From positions 62,001 through 126,000 of the forward strand of contig NW_022985070.1 of assembly GCF_010015585.1 (NCBI RefSeq): a stretch of 64,000 nt of DNA, read 5' to 3'. The notes beneath the pieces are model-generated. The model saw only the letters and a program-made list of their open reading frames with translations, did no database searches and was not told where the DNA came from. The DNA is from Eremomyces bilateralis CBS 781.70 (lineage: Eukaryota > Ascomycota > Dothideomycetes > Eremomycetales > Eremomycetaceae). Both the position numbers and the translations under genes were made by a program. This document shows positions 33,901 to 44,793 of this stretch, in pieces (position 1 is the stretch's first letter; each line of letters starts with the position of its first letter).

Positions 33901-34038
33901 AGATGATCGAGGGACGGGAGAAGATCGAGGGATTCGTGTGTTTGTGTGAGGATGCGAAGAATGGCCATTTGGATGGTGGACGGTCTCCCATCTGGGAGAC
34001 TCGAGAGGAGATGGAAGGGGAGATGCGGTCGTCGTCAT
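30948..34038 (-). CDS. Pyp-type protein tyrosine phosphatase with rhodanese-like domain
   Basis: Exons 34038..32101 and 32045..30948 (55-nt intron, GTACGT...CACAG) giving PATFN|DFWNVVWQ; 1,011 aa. After ~310 disordered residues comes a rhodanese fold (about 313-446: DILLLDLRVSSQYSRSRIQGALNL). Its active-site loop has Asp where Cys would be (IIAYDANSS), as in MAPK-docking rhodanese domains. The PTP domain runs from about 590 (RYNNIWPFEHSRVRL) through YINANHI, the WPD-loop DHWPDFG, and the P-loop VHCSAGCGRTG (about 872). Two insertions interrupt it: a TPKSTPKSTP stretch, and an acidic segment just before the P-loop. Homologues (fission yeast Pyp1/2) dephosphorylate stress MAPKs; that role is inferred. 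The start is the first ATG (MTTTASPLP). Confidence 0.9.
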
Positions 34039-37000
34039 AATGTGGCTGTGGCTCGTGTTCCTTCTTGATATCCAACCTAAACCACTCGAGGATCCATTCT
34101 CTATGTCGGGAAATGGCAGACGAAGACGTGTTTTATGAGTATGGGTCACCTGGCAACGGCATTAAGGCGAAAAACGTGGTAGACGGTTGAGGTGCAAATG
34201 ACGGTCGGTATGATGTATTGCAACAGTGGCGGCGACGCTGATTGGTACAACCGCAGGGAACCACAGTTAGATTCGACTTTGAGGGACCTGTGACAGAAGA
34301 ACTGGAGATTGAGGCACAGGTACCGAGGACGTTCAGACGGTAGATGGTGATAGAGGGATGAGAGGCGAAGGTTAGGGACAGTTGGTAGTGCTGAAGTACG
34401 ATGTTGGGGGATGTATCAATGCAATTGGAGAGATGAGTCGGGAAAACAGGCACCAGTAGTGACGGCACTGATGATTCCCCCTCGCCGTTTACAGGGCGAG
34501 TACAAAATAGAACTGGAGGAAATGCAGTGCGGGAATTCGGTAGGGTTGATCAGTTACCAAGTAATTAGAGAATTGGAGAGGAAGAATGGTCGATTAAGCG
34601 GATAAGAGGATGGTGAAATTGCGATTGGGCCTCCACAACCAGCGATACATCGGGGGAAGATCACCAGGAAGTTCTGGAGCCGGCGAAAAATGAGAGGAGC
34701 GTGAGCACGAGAGAGGCGGGAGCCGTGAAAGATCAGATGGATCAGCAGGGAGGCGAAAGGGATGACAGTGTGGGAAATGGCGATATAAAGTTGGAATGGC
34801 CGAACCGCCACCGCCGAAGTGGGCGAACAAAGGCGATGCGATACAACGCGACAGGAAGACAGGTCTGGACTCTGAAGTGAGCAGACGGGTGAAGTTGCGA
34901 AAATGCGAATTGCGAAGATACCAAAATGCGAAAATGGCGAAGTTGCAAAGATACGAGCAACCGGGGGGGAAGCGAGGAAGGAAGTCACGAAAAAGGGTTG
35001 AGGTCTTGAGGAGCTGCAGGGGGCGCAGGGGCCTTTTCGGTGTCAATTCCCTGTCAATTCCCTGTCAATCCTCGGTCATTCCCCGGTATTTATGACGCAC
35101 TTAGATGCTACATGGGGCCATGAGCCAACGTTTCTTTCCTTCCCAACTCCCAGCCTATCGGCCAGGCAGCCACATCATTGCCGTATCCTTGTCGTCAGTG
35201 TACCAAATGCCAATCATCAGGTATTGTAATCATGTACCGTTCAGCTATATTGCAACACGACAGCATGGATATACTAGAGTAATGCCGAATACGAGCTGAA
35301 AAGATCCTGCGTCGGTGTGGTGCTATGTAATTGAGTATGGAAGACAAGTCACATTTTGTGCCTTAGGCTGCCACATGCAACATGCAATATCCCTGTCAAT
35401 CCAACCGACAAAGAAACAAAGTGCGACCGGGGCCCTGGAGTCAGGCCATTATGACGTCGTGCCATCCCCGATTCGTGGAATCTTCCTCGATGCCTTCAGC
35501 AGTCCAGCTTTCTTTCAACTTCAGTCTTTCAATGTTTTATCCTTCCTTAACAGTAGGTAATTCATTAAGGTAATTTATTGCTTCACACGCATGTTGGGCT
35601 GTGCCTAGTGTCTGAATTAGGTATTGGATCTCGTGATGAATAAATAATGGTTTTATACGCCCACCAGAACTCTCCCAGATACCTCCTAGACCACGTCTTG
35701 TCACCATGACACAACGCTGTAGCCTTCCGTTCTCTTGAGAATCAAAGATCCGGTACTGAGTACTCCATGTAAAGAGCGACGACCTCACCGCTGCAGGGAC
35801 TATCACATCATTTCCATTTTACCCTCGTCCAATGACCAATCCAACTAATCCCAACTTCCAGCCACCAGTTGCGGACCAGCATAATGTAGATCTCTCCCCG
35901 ATCCGAATGGCCACAGAAACCTGCATCATCGCACATGCCCAGTCCCATCTCGCAATTGCCGATCGCCGTCATCTCTACTGGTAATAAAAAAAACGCAGGG
36001 TCCAAAGTCCAAACCCTCCCACGCCCGCGCTTGCTTGGTTCCATCCAAGCAGCCTATTGGTGAACTCCCCATCCCACTATCCCATATTCCCGTTCACCCA
36101 ACCCGCCCCTCCGATCCGGTCGACCCGTGGAGCGTTGATCGGCTCGCCAAAACGTGCATCCTGCATGGCGCGCCCCGAGTTCCATGGCGGTCCAGAACGT
36201 TGTTAGTCCCGCGTCGGCAGGGGCGTGATTGGACCGGCCGATCCAGCATGCATGGTTCCCGTCATCCCGTAATTTGGGGCTGTTGGTGAAGGGTGCGCTG
36301 TGCGGCGTGGGAATGTTCCCCAGGTCGGCGGGTGGTCGTGCTCACGTCATGGTAGAACGAGGTCACGATGGGGCTTTTAATGCTAAGGGGGGACGTATCT
36401 ATTACAGGAAATTCTGTATACGGGATGCGCACGTGGTTATTCGGCGGATGGGGAGACTAGATCGGCTCCCCACGACATGCTTCTACCTTCCGGCGGGCTT
36501 CTGGCAGACGGTACTGGTAGTGAGGCTGGCTGGTCTCCTGTTTGCTCACCCGAGCATGAAACTACCCATCTGCCTCTCTCGCTATACGAGAAACGTTCTA
36601 GAAACACTCCCTCCCGTCATATCTCAAGCCCCGTCGTCTATCTGTAACCGATGAGCTCATGACCGCCATCAGACGTCGGTAGTTCAGGCAAGGTGGGCCT
36701 CCTCGGTATAAATGTAGCTCGATCCTATGGGATGTGGATGGAGGATCAATCCCTGTTCACGAACAAAACAGCAGATGTGGGAAAAGACCCTGGATTCTGG
36801 AACTTGGCTGATCTGAGGATCGAATCTTTGATCCATAGGTCCAGGCACCTCACCGTTTAAAAGCCGTCTTCTGCAGTTCCGTTGGGCTTGCCTTTGCTTC
36901 ACTTGCCACCGTCGCGGATCCCGTTAGCAGTCAGCATGTCTCTGTGTCAGAGTCAAGACCCTAAAGATCTTTGTCGTTCGCCGTTTCGGTGGATAGGCTT

Positions 37001-37746
37001 GGAATTTGGATATCGGGAGTTGCGCGGTCGGGATTATATCCGGTATATGGAACATTGGAGGCGATGGATTGCGGAGTCTGTGGTACTTACTATGTACTGG
37101 AGCGAGTTGGCTCAAGGGACTGGGGAGCTGTATGGATGCGGGATGAGGGTGATGTGGTGCTCTGAACGACTTTATACGGTGACGATGTTATATACTGTCC
37201 CGGTACTTTCATGCAACATTAGCTAGACAAGTGAAAGGGTTCCGTCTAGTCGTCGTTGGGATCATATCCACGCTGAAACGCAAACCCGCTGGTGGACAGG
37301 GCGTTCGGGTCTATATCACCATATTGCTATTTGCTAGAGCTACACCCGACACTACAAGAGTCCATGCACCATCAACATACTATGTAGGACTTATCTCCAT
37401 TTCTCTCCCTGATACACTAAGAGAGCGACGGCTGTAACTGTTTTTGAACCTCGAGTCCGTCTGTAGAGTCAGCAATGGAATCAAGAACGGTATCCAGGCC
37501 CCCAAAACTCCCTGGCCGTAGAGCCCCACTAACAGTTGCTAATCCCCATGTCGTCGGCCTCAAGCGCGGTTCGGTGCAAGCTGCCCGGATGCATCTCATC
37601 GTGAGAGTTGGTACTTATTACCCATACGCATATACTCGCCATTGGTGTGATCCGCCTTTCTGAAGAGATGGTTTAAAGCGTATCGGGGACCTTTTCTTTA
37701 CTACCTACTTCTCCCAGTCGCGCCCACAATCCTCCATCCTCCCACC
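34039..37746. other. Gene-poor 3.7-kb stretch
   Basis: No gene is supported on either strand. The part up to ~35,100 probably includes the phosphatase promoter and long 5' leader. It has a degenerate gcgaaaatgcgaa pattern at 34896-34960 and an ~11-bp tandem unit (ctgtcaattcc) about three times at 35038-35072. From 35,100 to 37,700 there are only short frames without domain, splice or codon support. The last 60 bases before 37747 are pyrimidine-rich, as is common upstream of fungal starts. Confidence 0.5.
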
Positions 37747-38688
37747 ATGTCCATTGACGCCACCATAACCTCCATCCTCACGCACCTCACCCCCCACCTC
37801 TCCCGCCTCCAAACCCCCTCCTCAACCACCCCCTCACCCCCCCTCCTCATCGCTCTCACCGGCCTCCAAGGCTCCGGAAAATCCACCATCGCCACCCACC
37901 TCACCCACGCTCTGCGTACCACCCACAGTCTCCACGCCATCACCGTCTCCCTCGACGACTTCTACCTCCCGCACTCCGCCCTCGTCACCCTCCGCGAGCA
38001 AAATACCCTGTATTCTGTGCGCGGACAGCCGGGGACGCATGATGCGAAGCTGGCGGAGCGGTTTTTCGCAGAGGTGAGGACTGGGAAGGGGGTGCGAGTT
38101 CCGGAGTTTGATAAGAGTGCGTTTGGCGGGGAAGGGGATCGCGTGCCGGAGGGGGAATGGAGCGTGGTGGAGGGAAGGGTGGATGCGGTGGTGTTCGAGG
38201 GGTGGTGTGTTGGGTTTCGGGCGTTGGCGGAGGGGGAGGTGGAGGCGCGGTGGAGGACGGCGCGGGAGGCGAGAGGACATGATCACGGTCATGATCACGG
38301 GGGGAGTGCGGCGGATGGAATGAGGCCGGTCAACACGCTTGCGGATCACAGCTTGGAGGATCTACTGCAGGTGAACCGCTGCTTGGAACGCTATACGGAA
38401 ACGTTCATGGGGCCGAGGCGGTTGGATGTGTTGGTGCATTTGGATACGGAGCGGTTGGAGAACGTGTATACGTGGCGGGTGGAGCAGGAGGAGAAGTTGC
38501 GGGAGGCGAAGGGAAGGGGGATGGCGGAGGGAGAGGTGGTGGAGTTCGTGAGGAGGTATATGCCGGCGTATGAGTTGTATTTGGACGGGTTGAGGAAGGG
38601 GTTCTTTGAGGGGGTGGGACGGGGGAAGGTGCAGGTTCGGGTGCTGTTGGGGGTGGATAGGGGGGTGTTGGGAATGGAGAAATTCTAA
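37747..38688 (+). CDS. P-loop kinase of the Tda10 / D-glycerate 3-kinase family
   Basis: Intronless, 313 aa. The Walker A motif is GLQGSGKST at about residues 38-46. It is followed by the kinase Asp pair in SLDDFYLPH and by the family signature RGQPGTHD. Other family blocks include VPEFDKSAFGGEGDR, VVFEGWCVGF, and the C-terminal FVRRYMPAYELYLDGL. Plant and fungal members are D-glycerate 3-kinases or related uridine-kinase-like enzymes; yeast Tda10 has no firm substrate. A His/Asp/Gly insertion (GHDHGHDHGG) in the middle is unusual. The strong third-position G/C bias matches neighbouring real genes. Confidence 0.85.
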   Translation: MSIDATITSILTHLTPHLSRLQTPSSTTPSPPLLIALTGLQGSGKSTIATHLTHALRTTHSLHAITVSLDDFYLPHSALVTLREQNTLYSVRGQPGTHDAKLAERFFAEVRTGKGVRVPEFDKSAFGGEGDRVPEGEWSVVEGRVDAVVFEGWCVGFRALAEGEVEARWRTAREARGHDHGHDHGGSAADGMRPVNTLADHSLEDLLQVNRCLERYTETFMGPRRLDVLVHLDTERLENVYTWRVEQEEKLREAKGRGMAEGEVVEFVRRYMPAYELYLDGLRKGFFEGVGRGKVQVRVLLGVDRGVLGMEKF

Positions 38689-39220
38689 GATGGTTGGAGT
38701 CCATGGCGGGACCTTGGGTTCTCTGCATACTCCATAGCTCAACTTTGTCACCTCACATCCCTCATAACGGAACGCTCTGCGTCCCTGGAACCAAGCGAAC
38801 ATGGTCTCCCGAATCCCCGCCTATCAACTATTACATTATCCTCACTTTCACCACACCCCGCCCCCGTTTATCCCTACTCCACCCTCCCCTTCCCTCATGG
38901 AGGAGTAGAGGAGAAGTAGAGGAGAAGAGTTGGATGCGAAATGAACCTGAACAGGCCATTGGACAATCCCACAACGGTGATGGGTCAATGAAAGAAAACT
39001 CTAACGCGAAAGCTCCAGACAGTGGCTTCGATCGGATTCGGTGTAGCCTGCAGTGAGATATTATAGCCTTAATCGACGCCATAAGTCAAGGAGAGGCGGG
39101 AGAAAGACTACTGTATTACGGAACAAAACAATATAGAGCGAAGTGTTCAAAATAATGGCTAAGCAAACCATTTGTGAAGATGTTGTGCCCAATTCCTGGC
39201 GACCTGTTGAAGGCGACGCG
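38689..39220. other. 3' region of the kinase gene, no gene seen
   Basis: About 530 bases, ending at the left end of the first mariner relic. The last ~150 bases may be an older transposon fragment, but the match is too weak to call. Confidence 0.35.
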
Positions 39221-39696
39221 TTCCTCCGGGGGGGATAAAATTGAGTGGCATTTCTTGGCATTCGATCTACTCCAACTCTCTGTACAATCTTCTATCATCG
39301 ATTGAAGCACCTAGCGCAATCCCCCGATCTCAACCTAATTGAGGCATTTTGGGGTTTCATTAAACAGCGCATAAAATGCAGGTTATGGGAGTCATTGGAC
39401 GAGCTCAAACAGATCTTGATTGAGGAGTGGGAAAAGATCACGATGGAGGAGATTCGGGCGCGAATGGCAGAGATGCCGCTGCGCTGCCAGATGCTCGTTG
39501 AGCGCGGCGGAGAGTTCATCAAAACAGATCTATGGTAATTGGCTAATTAAGGAATATATACTAATTTCAATATTATGCTGTTTTTGAGCGAATTGGACTG
39601 CATGCAAGGTGCCTATACAGACTGTCTTTGGTGGAGGGTGGTGATGTGTAGAAAACTGCCAAGAAACGCGATTCAATTTTATCCACCCCGGAGGGA
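39221..39696 (+). mobile_element. Tc1/mariner deletion derivative A
   Basis: About 475 bp. The left end (39221-39262) reads tcctccgg...attgag...tttcttggca. It matches the reverse complement of the right end (39656-39695), so both terminal inverted repeats remain. The interior keeps only the last third of a transposase gene, joined soon after the left TIR. A typical 1.3-kb element has lost about two thirds internally. No clear TA duplication is visible at the ends. Confidence 0.75.
39305..39538 (+). pseudogene. Tc1/mariner transposase C-terminal remnant
   Basis: An open frame of ~78 codons reads LAQSPDLNLIEAFWGFIKQRI, the C-terminal catalytic block (SPDLNxIExxW) of Tc1/mariner DDE/D transposases. 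It continues WESLDELKQILIEEWEKI to a stop at 39536-39538. The N-terminal DNA-binding region and the first two catalytic Asp residues are missing, so it cannot encode an active enzyme. Confidence 0.8.
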
Positions 39697-39736
39697 CCCT
39701 CCGGGGGGGAAGAAATTGAGTTACGTTTCTTGGCAT
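39657..39736. repeat. Palindromic junction of two mariner ends
   Basis: The right TIR of A and the outer TIR of B meet head-to-head around 39696 and form an ~80-bp imperfect palindrome (arms share ccctccgggg, aaattga and gtttcttggca). Confidence 0.75.
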
Positions 39737-39938
39737 TCCCCAACCATCACCACCATCACAGGCAGGCCCAATTCGCTCAAAAACAGCATAATATCAAAAG
39801 TATACTCTTTTCCTAACTAAGCAACTACTAGAGGTCTGTTTTGGTGAATTCTCCGCCGCGTTCTGGTTAAGGTCGTGGGAGTTGTGGTTGGGGGAATGCC
39901 AAGAAACGTAACTCAATTTCGTCCCCACCGGAGGGTCC
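39696..39938 (-). mobile_element. Tc1/mariner deletion derivative B (MITE-like)
   Basis: About 240 bp in inverted orientation to element A, abutting it. Its two ends (39697-39745 and 39884-39938) are inverted repeats (ccctccgg...gaaattgagttacgtttcttggcattcccc and its reverse complement). On the minus strand the interior has the transposase 3' end (GGEFTKTDL then stop) and a 26-bp block at 39768-39793 that matches A at 39571-39596. Nearly all coding sequence is gone. Confidence 0.72.
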
Positions 39939-39939
39939 C

Positions 39940-40544
39940 AGTCCTTCTACCTCAGGCTCCAAGGCACAAGTAGCACTCGGAGGCTCCCTCCGTTTTTGTG
40001 CTCAATTCTGTTGCCTGAAAGCCATTTCATCTTTAGTAACACTCCGCCAACAACGCCAATTCCCGAAAAAGCACATAGAACTTCAGATGGCTGGTAAAGG
40101 TGCATTTACTCTTTGGCTGAGAGATCCAGGAGGCTGGAACATCCCAGAGTGCGAGGATTGTCCAGTTTGGTGGCGTTGCTGAATGGAATGCTAAGAAGTT
40201 CACATCCTGACATCCTCCAGGCTCCAACTGAGAAACCTGTGAGGCGCAGCCCAATTGCTCCGTCTACCATGCCTCCTTTCAGATGCTTTGAGTATTTAAA
40301 CTCTCTTGGAGTTGGCCGAATGCCCTAGAGTTCTCATTCTCTCCATGTTTGCATGCTCCTGAACTTCAAAGTACCATAGTTGTTTGCTCGCCTTTCGTGT
40401 CCTTTAACACGCAGTTGACCGGCCGTTACCTTGAGCGTTTCCCGCGTTGGTGTAACATATGAATCCCAGCAAACCCCCATATCTGTTTTCCTACTCCAAG
40501 TCTTGAAATCCCCGACCCATTCTCTGTGTTCTGAGGAATTCAAC
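39940..40544. other. Region before the DUF4139 gene
   Basis: About 600 bases. A short inverted structure (caggc...gcac...cggagg / ccctccg...gtgct...gcctg) at 39951-40017 may be another degraded transposon end. The rest should hold the DUF4139 promoter and leader. Confidence 0.35.
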
Positions 40545-42917
40545 ATGGCGAACGAATTCCCCAAGCAGGAGATCAATATCAAAGATCTGCCCACCAAGGC
40601 AGTCACCCTCTACCCCTCTCGAGCTCACGTTGTTCGAGACATCAACGACCTGGTCCTCAAACCCGGACCGAACGAAATCGAGTTCTATGGTCTGACCCCC
40701 ACGGCCGATGAGCACTCTATCCAGATCGATGGACGTGGCTCGGCCACCATTGTTGACATGACGGTTGAATTGGTGCCGAATCGCGAAATCTTCGAAGAAG
40801 TCTACCCCGAGGAAGATGCTTCTGATGAGGAGGACAATTTCTACGAGTATGCTGACAGCGATGACGAACCTGAGGAAGTTCGTGCCATTGCTGCAGAAAT
40901 CAAGACCGTCCAATCCCTTATCAAGGATAAGACGGAGGTCCAGATTTCAGCTACTCATCGGCTAGATGCTCTAGACGCGTACATTAAAAGAGTAAATCCC
41001 AGAGACCAATCGCCGGAGGCAATCAGTACTACCATGCAAATGTATTCCGCAGAACGTGCATCCGTGTACGTGTCTCGCGAGAGGGCGTCGGACGAACTTA
41101 CAACACTCCACAAACAGCTTGCTCGCAAGGAGAACGAAAAGTCCAAGGCCGGCAAAGCCGAGCGGAAGCGAAAGAAAAAGGTTGAGAACGAGAAACGGAA
41201 GGAGCAGGACCTGCTGTTTAGGAAGCGGGTCGAGAAGCGCAAGGAAGCGGCACGCATCAAGGAGGAGAGACTCAAGTTTTGGCCGAAGAGCGTTTATCGT
41301 GTCGTCGTGACGCTGGAGACTTCTATCGACACGCCAAATTCCAGCCGCCGGAACTCTTTTGACTCCGTCACCATCGCGCAAGGCCAGATCCCTGAGTCGG
41401 TCGGGAAATCCAATGACAAGACGATTTACTCGTCCAGCAAAGACTCCATGGTCTCTTTGTCCCTGTCTTATGTCACCCATGAGGCAAGCTGGTCCCCAGT
41501 ATACGACATCTCCATTTCTTCCGTTACTAAGTCTGCGACTATTGTCTACCGTGCCGAGTTTGCTAATTGCAGCTCTGAAACCTGGAAGGATGCCAAGGTC
41601 GTCCTGTCCACCTCTCAGACTTCATATCAGGGTCTTAGCGACAAAGTTCCCCACATGCACCCATGGCGAGTTCGCATCGGCAAAGGTTACGCGGACCCCA
41701 ACAGCGGGCTTCTCAGTTTGGCGGAACGGAACAGGCTCAATAATGCCAATACCTCCATTGCGAAAACTCTCAATCGCAGCGAACTGTTTGGTAGAGATGG
41801 CGGCTCGATGCGCAACGTCAAGAATAAGAGGCTTATTCTGATGGATCAGACACAAGAATGGTCCAAACAAACTGTCCCGGCTTACCAGACCCAGGCGGCC
41901 TCTCAGCTGCCTTTGAGTTCCAGAGGGGGCTTTGGCAATACGGGTGGCCTGGATGGCTTTCGTAACGTTGAGGAAGCTAGCGACGGCTTTCAGCGTAGTA
42001 GGCAGACACCGGTACAACCAGGCGCAGTACACTCTGGCATTGAACGGGTCCTGGCACGCGGCGAACACCTCAATTCAGCCCCATCGGCATTCAATGCGCG
42101 TGGAATTGACCGGTGCATAGCCGTCGGCAGCGACAACGGTCCATCCATCGAGTTCGAAGAATCCAACTGGGCCGACCACGGCCTCACCGCCACCTACGAC
42201 ATGCCCGGAACCCGCACCCTCGCGCCCAGCAGCGTCATGCGGCGCCACAAGATCGCCTCACTCATCTCGCCGCACATCGTGCTCTCCCATATCGCCGTCC
42301 CGAAGCTGCGCGCCGCCGCGTTCCTCCGCGCGAAGCTCAAGAACCCGAGCCAGACGGTCACGTTGCTGCGCGGCACCGCGGGCATCACGCTCGACGGGAC
42401 GTTCCTCGGGAACATGTCGCTGCCGCGGGTGGCGGCAGGGCAGACGTTTGAGCTGCCACTGGGGGTGGACCCCGGGGTGCAGGTGAACTATCCAAAGCCG
42501 ACGGTGCGGCGGGCGACGCAGGGGATCTTCTCGAAGGAGAGCAGCGAGACTTTCGTTCGCAGCATCTGGGTCACGAACACGAAGGCGATACCGATCAATC
42601 TGTTGGTGTTAGATCAGGTGCCAGTGAGCGAGGATGAGAAGCTGCGGATTGAGGTGTTGACTCCGAGGGAACTGGGCAGGGAGGGCGATTCGGTGAGGAC
42701 TGGTTGGTCAGCGAAAGAGGGAGTGGCGGGAGGGAGTGGGAGCGCCTCAGGTGGGACAGTTAAGGGCGGCGAGGAGAAATGGGGAAAAGCCGTGGCGTCG
42801 GTCAAGAAGGAGGGCGAGGTCTCTTGGGCGGTGGACTTGGAGAAGGGACTGGCGTGTCTGCTGAAGTTGGAATATGAGGCCCGATTGCCTAGCAACGAGA
42901 GGATTGTATCTGCGTAA
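40545..42917 (+). CDS. DUF4139 (mucoidy-inhibitor-A-like) protein
   Basis: Intronless, 790 aa, starting MANEFPKQEINIKDLP (the longer frame has no upstream ATG). Residues ~10-110 are the N-terminal DUF4140 part (VTLYPSRAHVVRDI, NEIEFYGLTPTAD). An acidic stretch (EEDASDEEDNFYEYADSDDE) follows, then a long charged coiled coil (about 125-245). The DUF4139 part begins near 280 (VYRVVVTLETS) and includes LSLSYVTHEASWSPVYDISI, YRAEFANCSSETWKDAKVVLSTSQ and the C-terminal LVLDQVPVSEDEKLRIE. The family has no established enzymatic role; a cytosolic scaffold-like function is a guess. Confidence 0.88.
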   Translation: MANEFPKQEINIKDLPTKAVTLYPSRAHVVRDINDLVLKPGPNEIEFYGLTPTADEHSIQIDGRGSATIVDMTVELVPNREIFEEVYPEEDASDEEDNFYEYADSDDEPEEVRAIAAEIKTVQSLIKDKTEVQISATHRLDALDAYIKRVNPRDQSPEAISTTMQMYSAERASVYVSRERASDELTTLHKQLARKENEKSKAGKAERKRKKKVENEKRKEQDLLFRKRVEKRKEAARIKEERLKFWPKSVYRVVVTLETSIDTPNSSRRNSFDSVTIAQGQIPESVGKSNDKTIYSSSKDSMVSLSLSYVTHEASWSPVYDISISSVTKSATIVYRAEFANCSSETWKDAKVVLSTSQTSYQGLSDKVPHMHPWRVRIGKGYADPNSGLLSLAERNRLNNANTSIAKTLNRSELFGRDGGSMRNVKNKRLILMDQTQEWSKQTVPAYQTQAASQLPLSSRGGFGNTGGLDGFRNVEEASDGFQRSRQTPVQPGAVHSGIERVLARGEHLNSAPSAFNARGIDRCIAVGSDNGPSIEFEESNWADHGLTATYDMPGTRTLAPSSVMRRHKIASLISPHIVLSHIAVPKLRAAAFLRAKLKNPSQTVTLLRGTAGITLDGTFLGNMSLPRVAAGQTFELPLGVDPGVQVNYPKPTVRRATQGIFSKESSETFVRSIWVTNTKAIPINLLVLDQVPVSEDEKLRIEVLTPRELGREGDSVRTGWSAKEGVAGGSGSASGGTVKGGEEKWGKAVASVKKEGEVSWAVDLEKGLACLLKLEYEARLPSNERIVSA

Positions 42918-43292
42918 GCTGGACATTGAAGAGATCAAGCCGGCGATTAGAACTTATTCACATTGGTGCGTGTCGGTAGATATGATGATCACTTGGAATT
43001 ATGGCAAGAGGATCTGATAGGGGATGTTCCGGAAAACATGCTACAAACATGATACTCGTTCCTACTTTGAGGATCATTTCCCTCCCTTTGAAATCCCCAC
43101 AAAAACAGCATATGAGATGCAAGTACAACTTTAACAATGGTAGTCGTCAGCATAGATACCCTGAGTTAACCGCTCCGCTTGAAGAGCAAACAACCAATTT
43201 GTCAGGTATAATGTATCAAAATCGATCCCTTGGTTTTTCAGCCGTCATGTCGTGACATCGTAGACACCATTCATATCGTGAGATCCAGCTCC
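42918..43292. other. Convergent 3' spacer
   Basis: About 375 bases between converging genes; no gene seen. Confidence 0.4.
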
Positions 43293-44634
43293 TCAACTCG
43301 TGCGAATACCATGAAACGTTTCATAAAAACTCCTCGCATCTGCCCCCATTGTCAGCAGTCGGCGCAAATATATGAGATATCCGAGAAACATACCTCTCGT
43401 CTCGGTGAATGTCAGAATGTACCGCCCGGACTGACTTCTCGGTAGCTCATACCCATCGCAGAACATGTAGGGTCGCAAATCTAGAAGCTTCACGACGTTC
43501 CCGTGCAGCTCCATCCACGTGCGCGATCCGATAAACTGGGTCACAAACGCCGTCCAGATCGGCTTTCCGGCGAACTTTCCGCGCAGAGGAGAGGCTTCCA
43601 GCCGCACTGAGTTGGTGGAGAGGTCGCGGTAGATTCGGAGAACATGGAGGAAAGTACGGGAAGTGATCATCCTTTGGGATTGGTTAGCGAACGGAATGGA
43701 TTGACCAGTCTGAGTGCCGTTGAACATACCCGGTGAACTCGACAGACTCGTAGTCTAGCGGGGAGATGTAATCGTCCAGTCCATGAGCGACGACGCTTGA
43801 GTCCTGACTCTTCATGGCTGAAAAGACACTGGCGAAGAGGACGAGCTCTGAGTAACCAATCAGCATTGCATCCCAGTCGAAGAAGAAATAGCAAAATACC
43901 TTCCGAAGTTGAGAAGCTCAGACTCGCCCAGAGTTCTGGCCGTAGGTACTCTCGATTGATCCGATGGAGCTCCACATACGAGCGCTTCCGAACGCATTTG
44001 AGTCCGGTTATCGGCATGCTGCACAGCATATCGAACCGTTGCTGATCCGACCCCGTAACCAGCACCTTCGCGCGTTGATCCGCATCCCGCAAATATAACC
44101 GAACCAGAAGGGCCCCATTCGAAAACGGAACCCGCGCGACCTCCTGATAGCGATTATGTCGTAGGTTCTCCGACGCCGTCGCATCATCTCGGCCAAGGCA
44201 CTTGGTTCGGGGTCCGCGGACGCGGAAGACGCTGCGCGGGGGTTGCGCCTCGAATATCTTGGTGGCCCAGTGGCGCGAGTGGGGTGCTGGGGCTGCGAAC
44301 GGGGTGGTTGGCCGCGGGGAGTTAGACATCATGGGGAAGAACTCGTCGCCTACGCTGGGTCCGGAGGTGGTGGAGATAGGGGAGATGGGGGAGGGAAAAT
44401 CGCCGGGAAAGGCACCGGGCATTCCATGGGCTGGGTGAGGTGGTGGTGGTGGGACTTGATGGTTTATTAGTGGTGTCCCGAAAATGCGATAGGGTCCCGA
44501 TATCTATCGGTTCATACCTTCGTTATCAATCCTCAAGGGGTTGAACGGCTCCCCTACCGGCGTTTGAGCGTGGAGTAAACCGGTTAGACGAACTCGGATA
44601 TCTGCCATCTCGGCTATATTGATTATTCTCCTAT
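43293..44634 (-). CDS. Conserved ascomycete protein of unknown function, C-terminal part
   Basis: Exons 44634(?)..44518, 44430..43900, 43847..43730, 43671..43394 and 43339..43293 (introns 87, 52, 58, 54 nt). From 44430 on, all phases agree. The short first exon encodes INIAEMADIRVRLTGLLHAQ; if it is not used the protein starts MPGAFPGD at 44422 (321 aa). Later blocks are VARVPFSNGALLVRLYLRD, ELWASLSFSTSE|ELVLFASVFSAMKSQD, FTG|MITSRTFLHVLRIYRD and FTETR|DARSFYETFHGIRTS. I recognise the layout of a large, unnamed ascomycete family whose N-terminal helical half resembles the frame just upstream (44794-45381). The two are probably one gene with an unresolved middle. Confidence 0.7.
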
Positions 44635-44793
44635 CTGGATGTCAGTAACTGGTCAGGGGACAGTACGTCTCGAATAATCAAAACGTAGCCCATGTCACCC
44701 AAAAGATTGCAATCTTACTCAGCATGGCGCAGACAAAAAGCCAAAGGGATATGATAGGATTACCCGAACGATGAAGTGAGACATGCAGGAGAT

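Noticed and set aside
34554-35095. Overlapping 99-150-codon frames on both strands
   Set aside because: They come from a degenerate short repeat (gcgaaaatgcgaa) and lack consistent codon use.
39245-39538. Host gene encoding a 97-aa protein
   Set aside because: The protein is the C-terminal block of a Tc1/mariner transposase between mariner TIRs.
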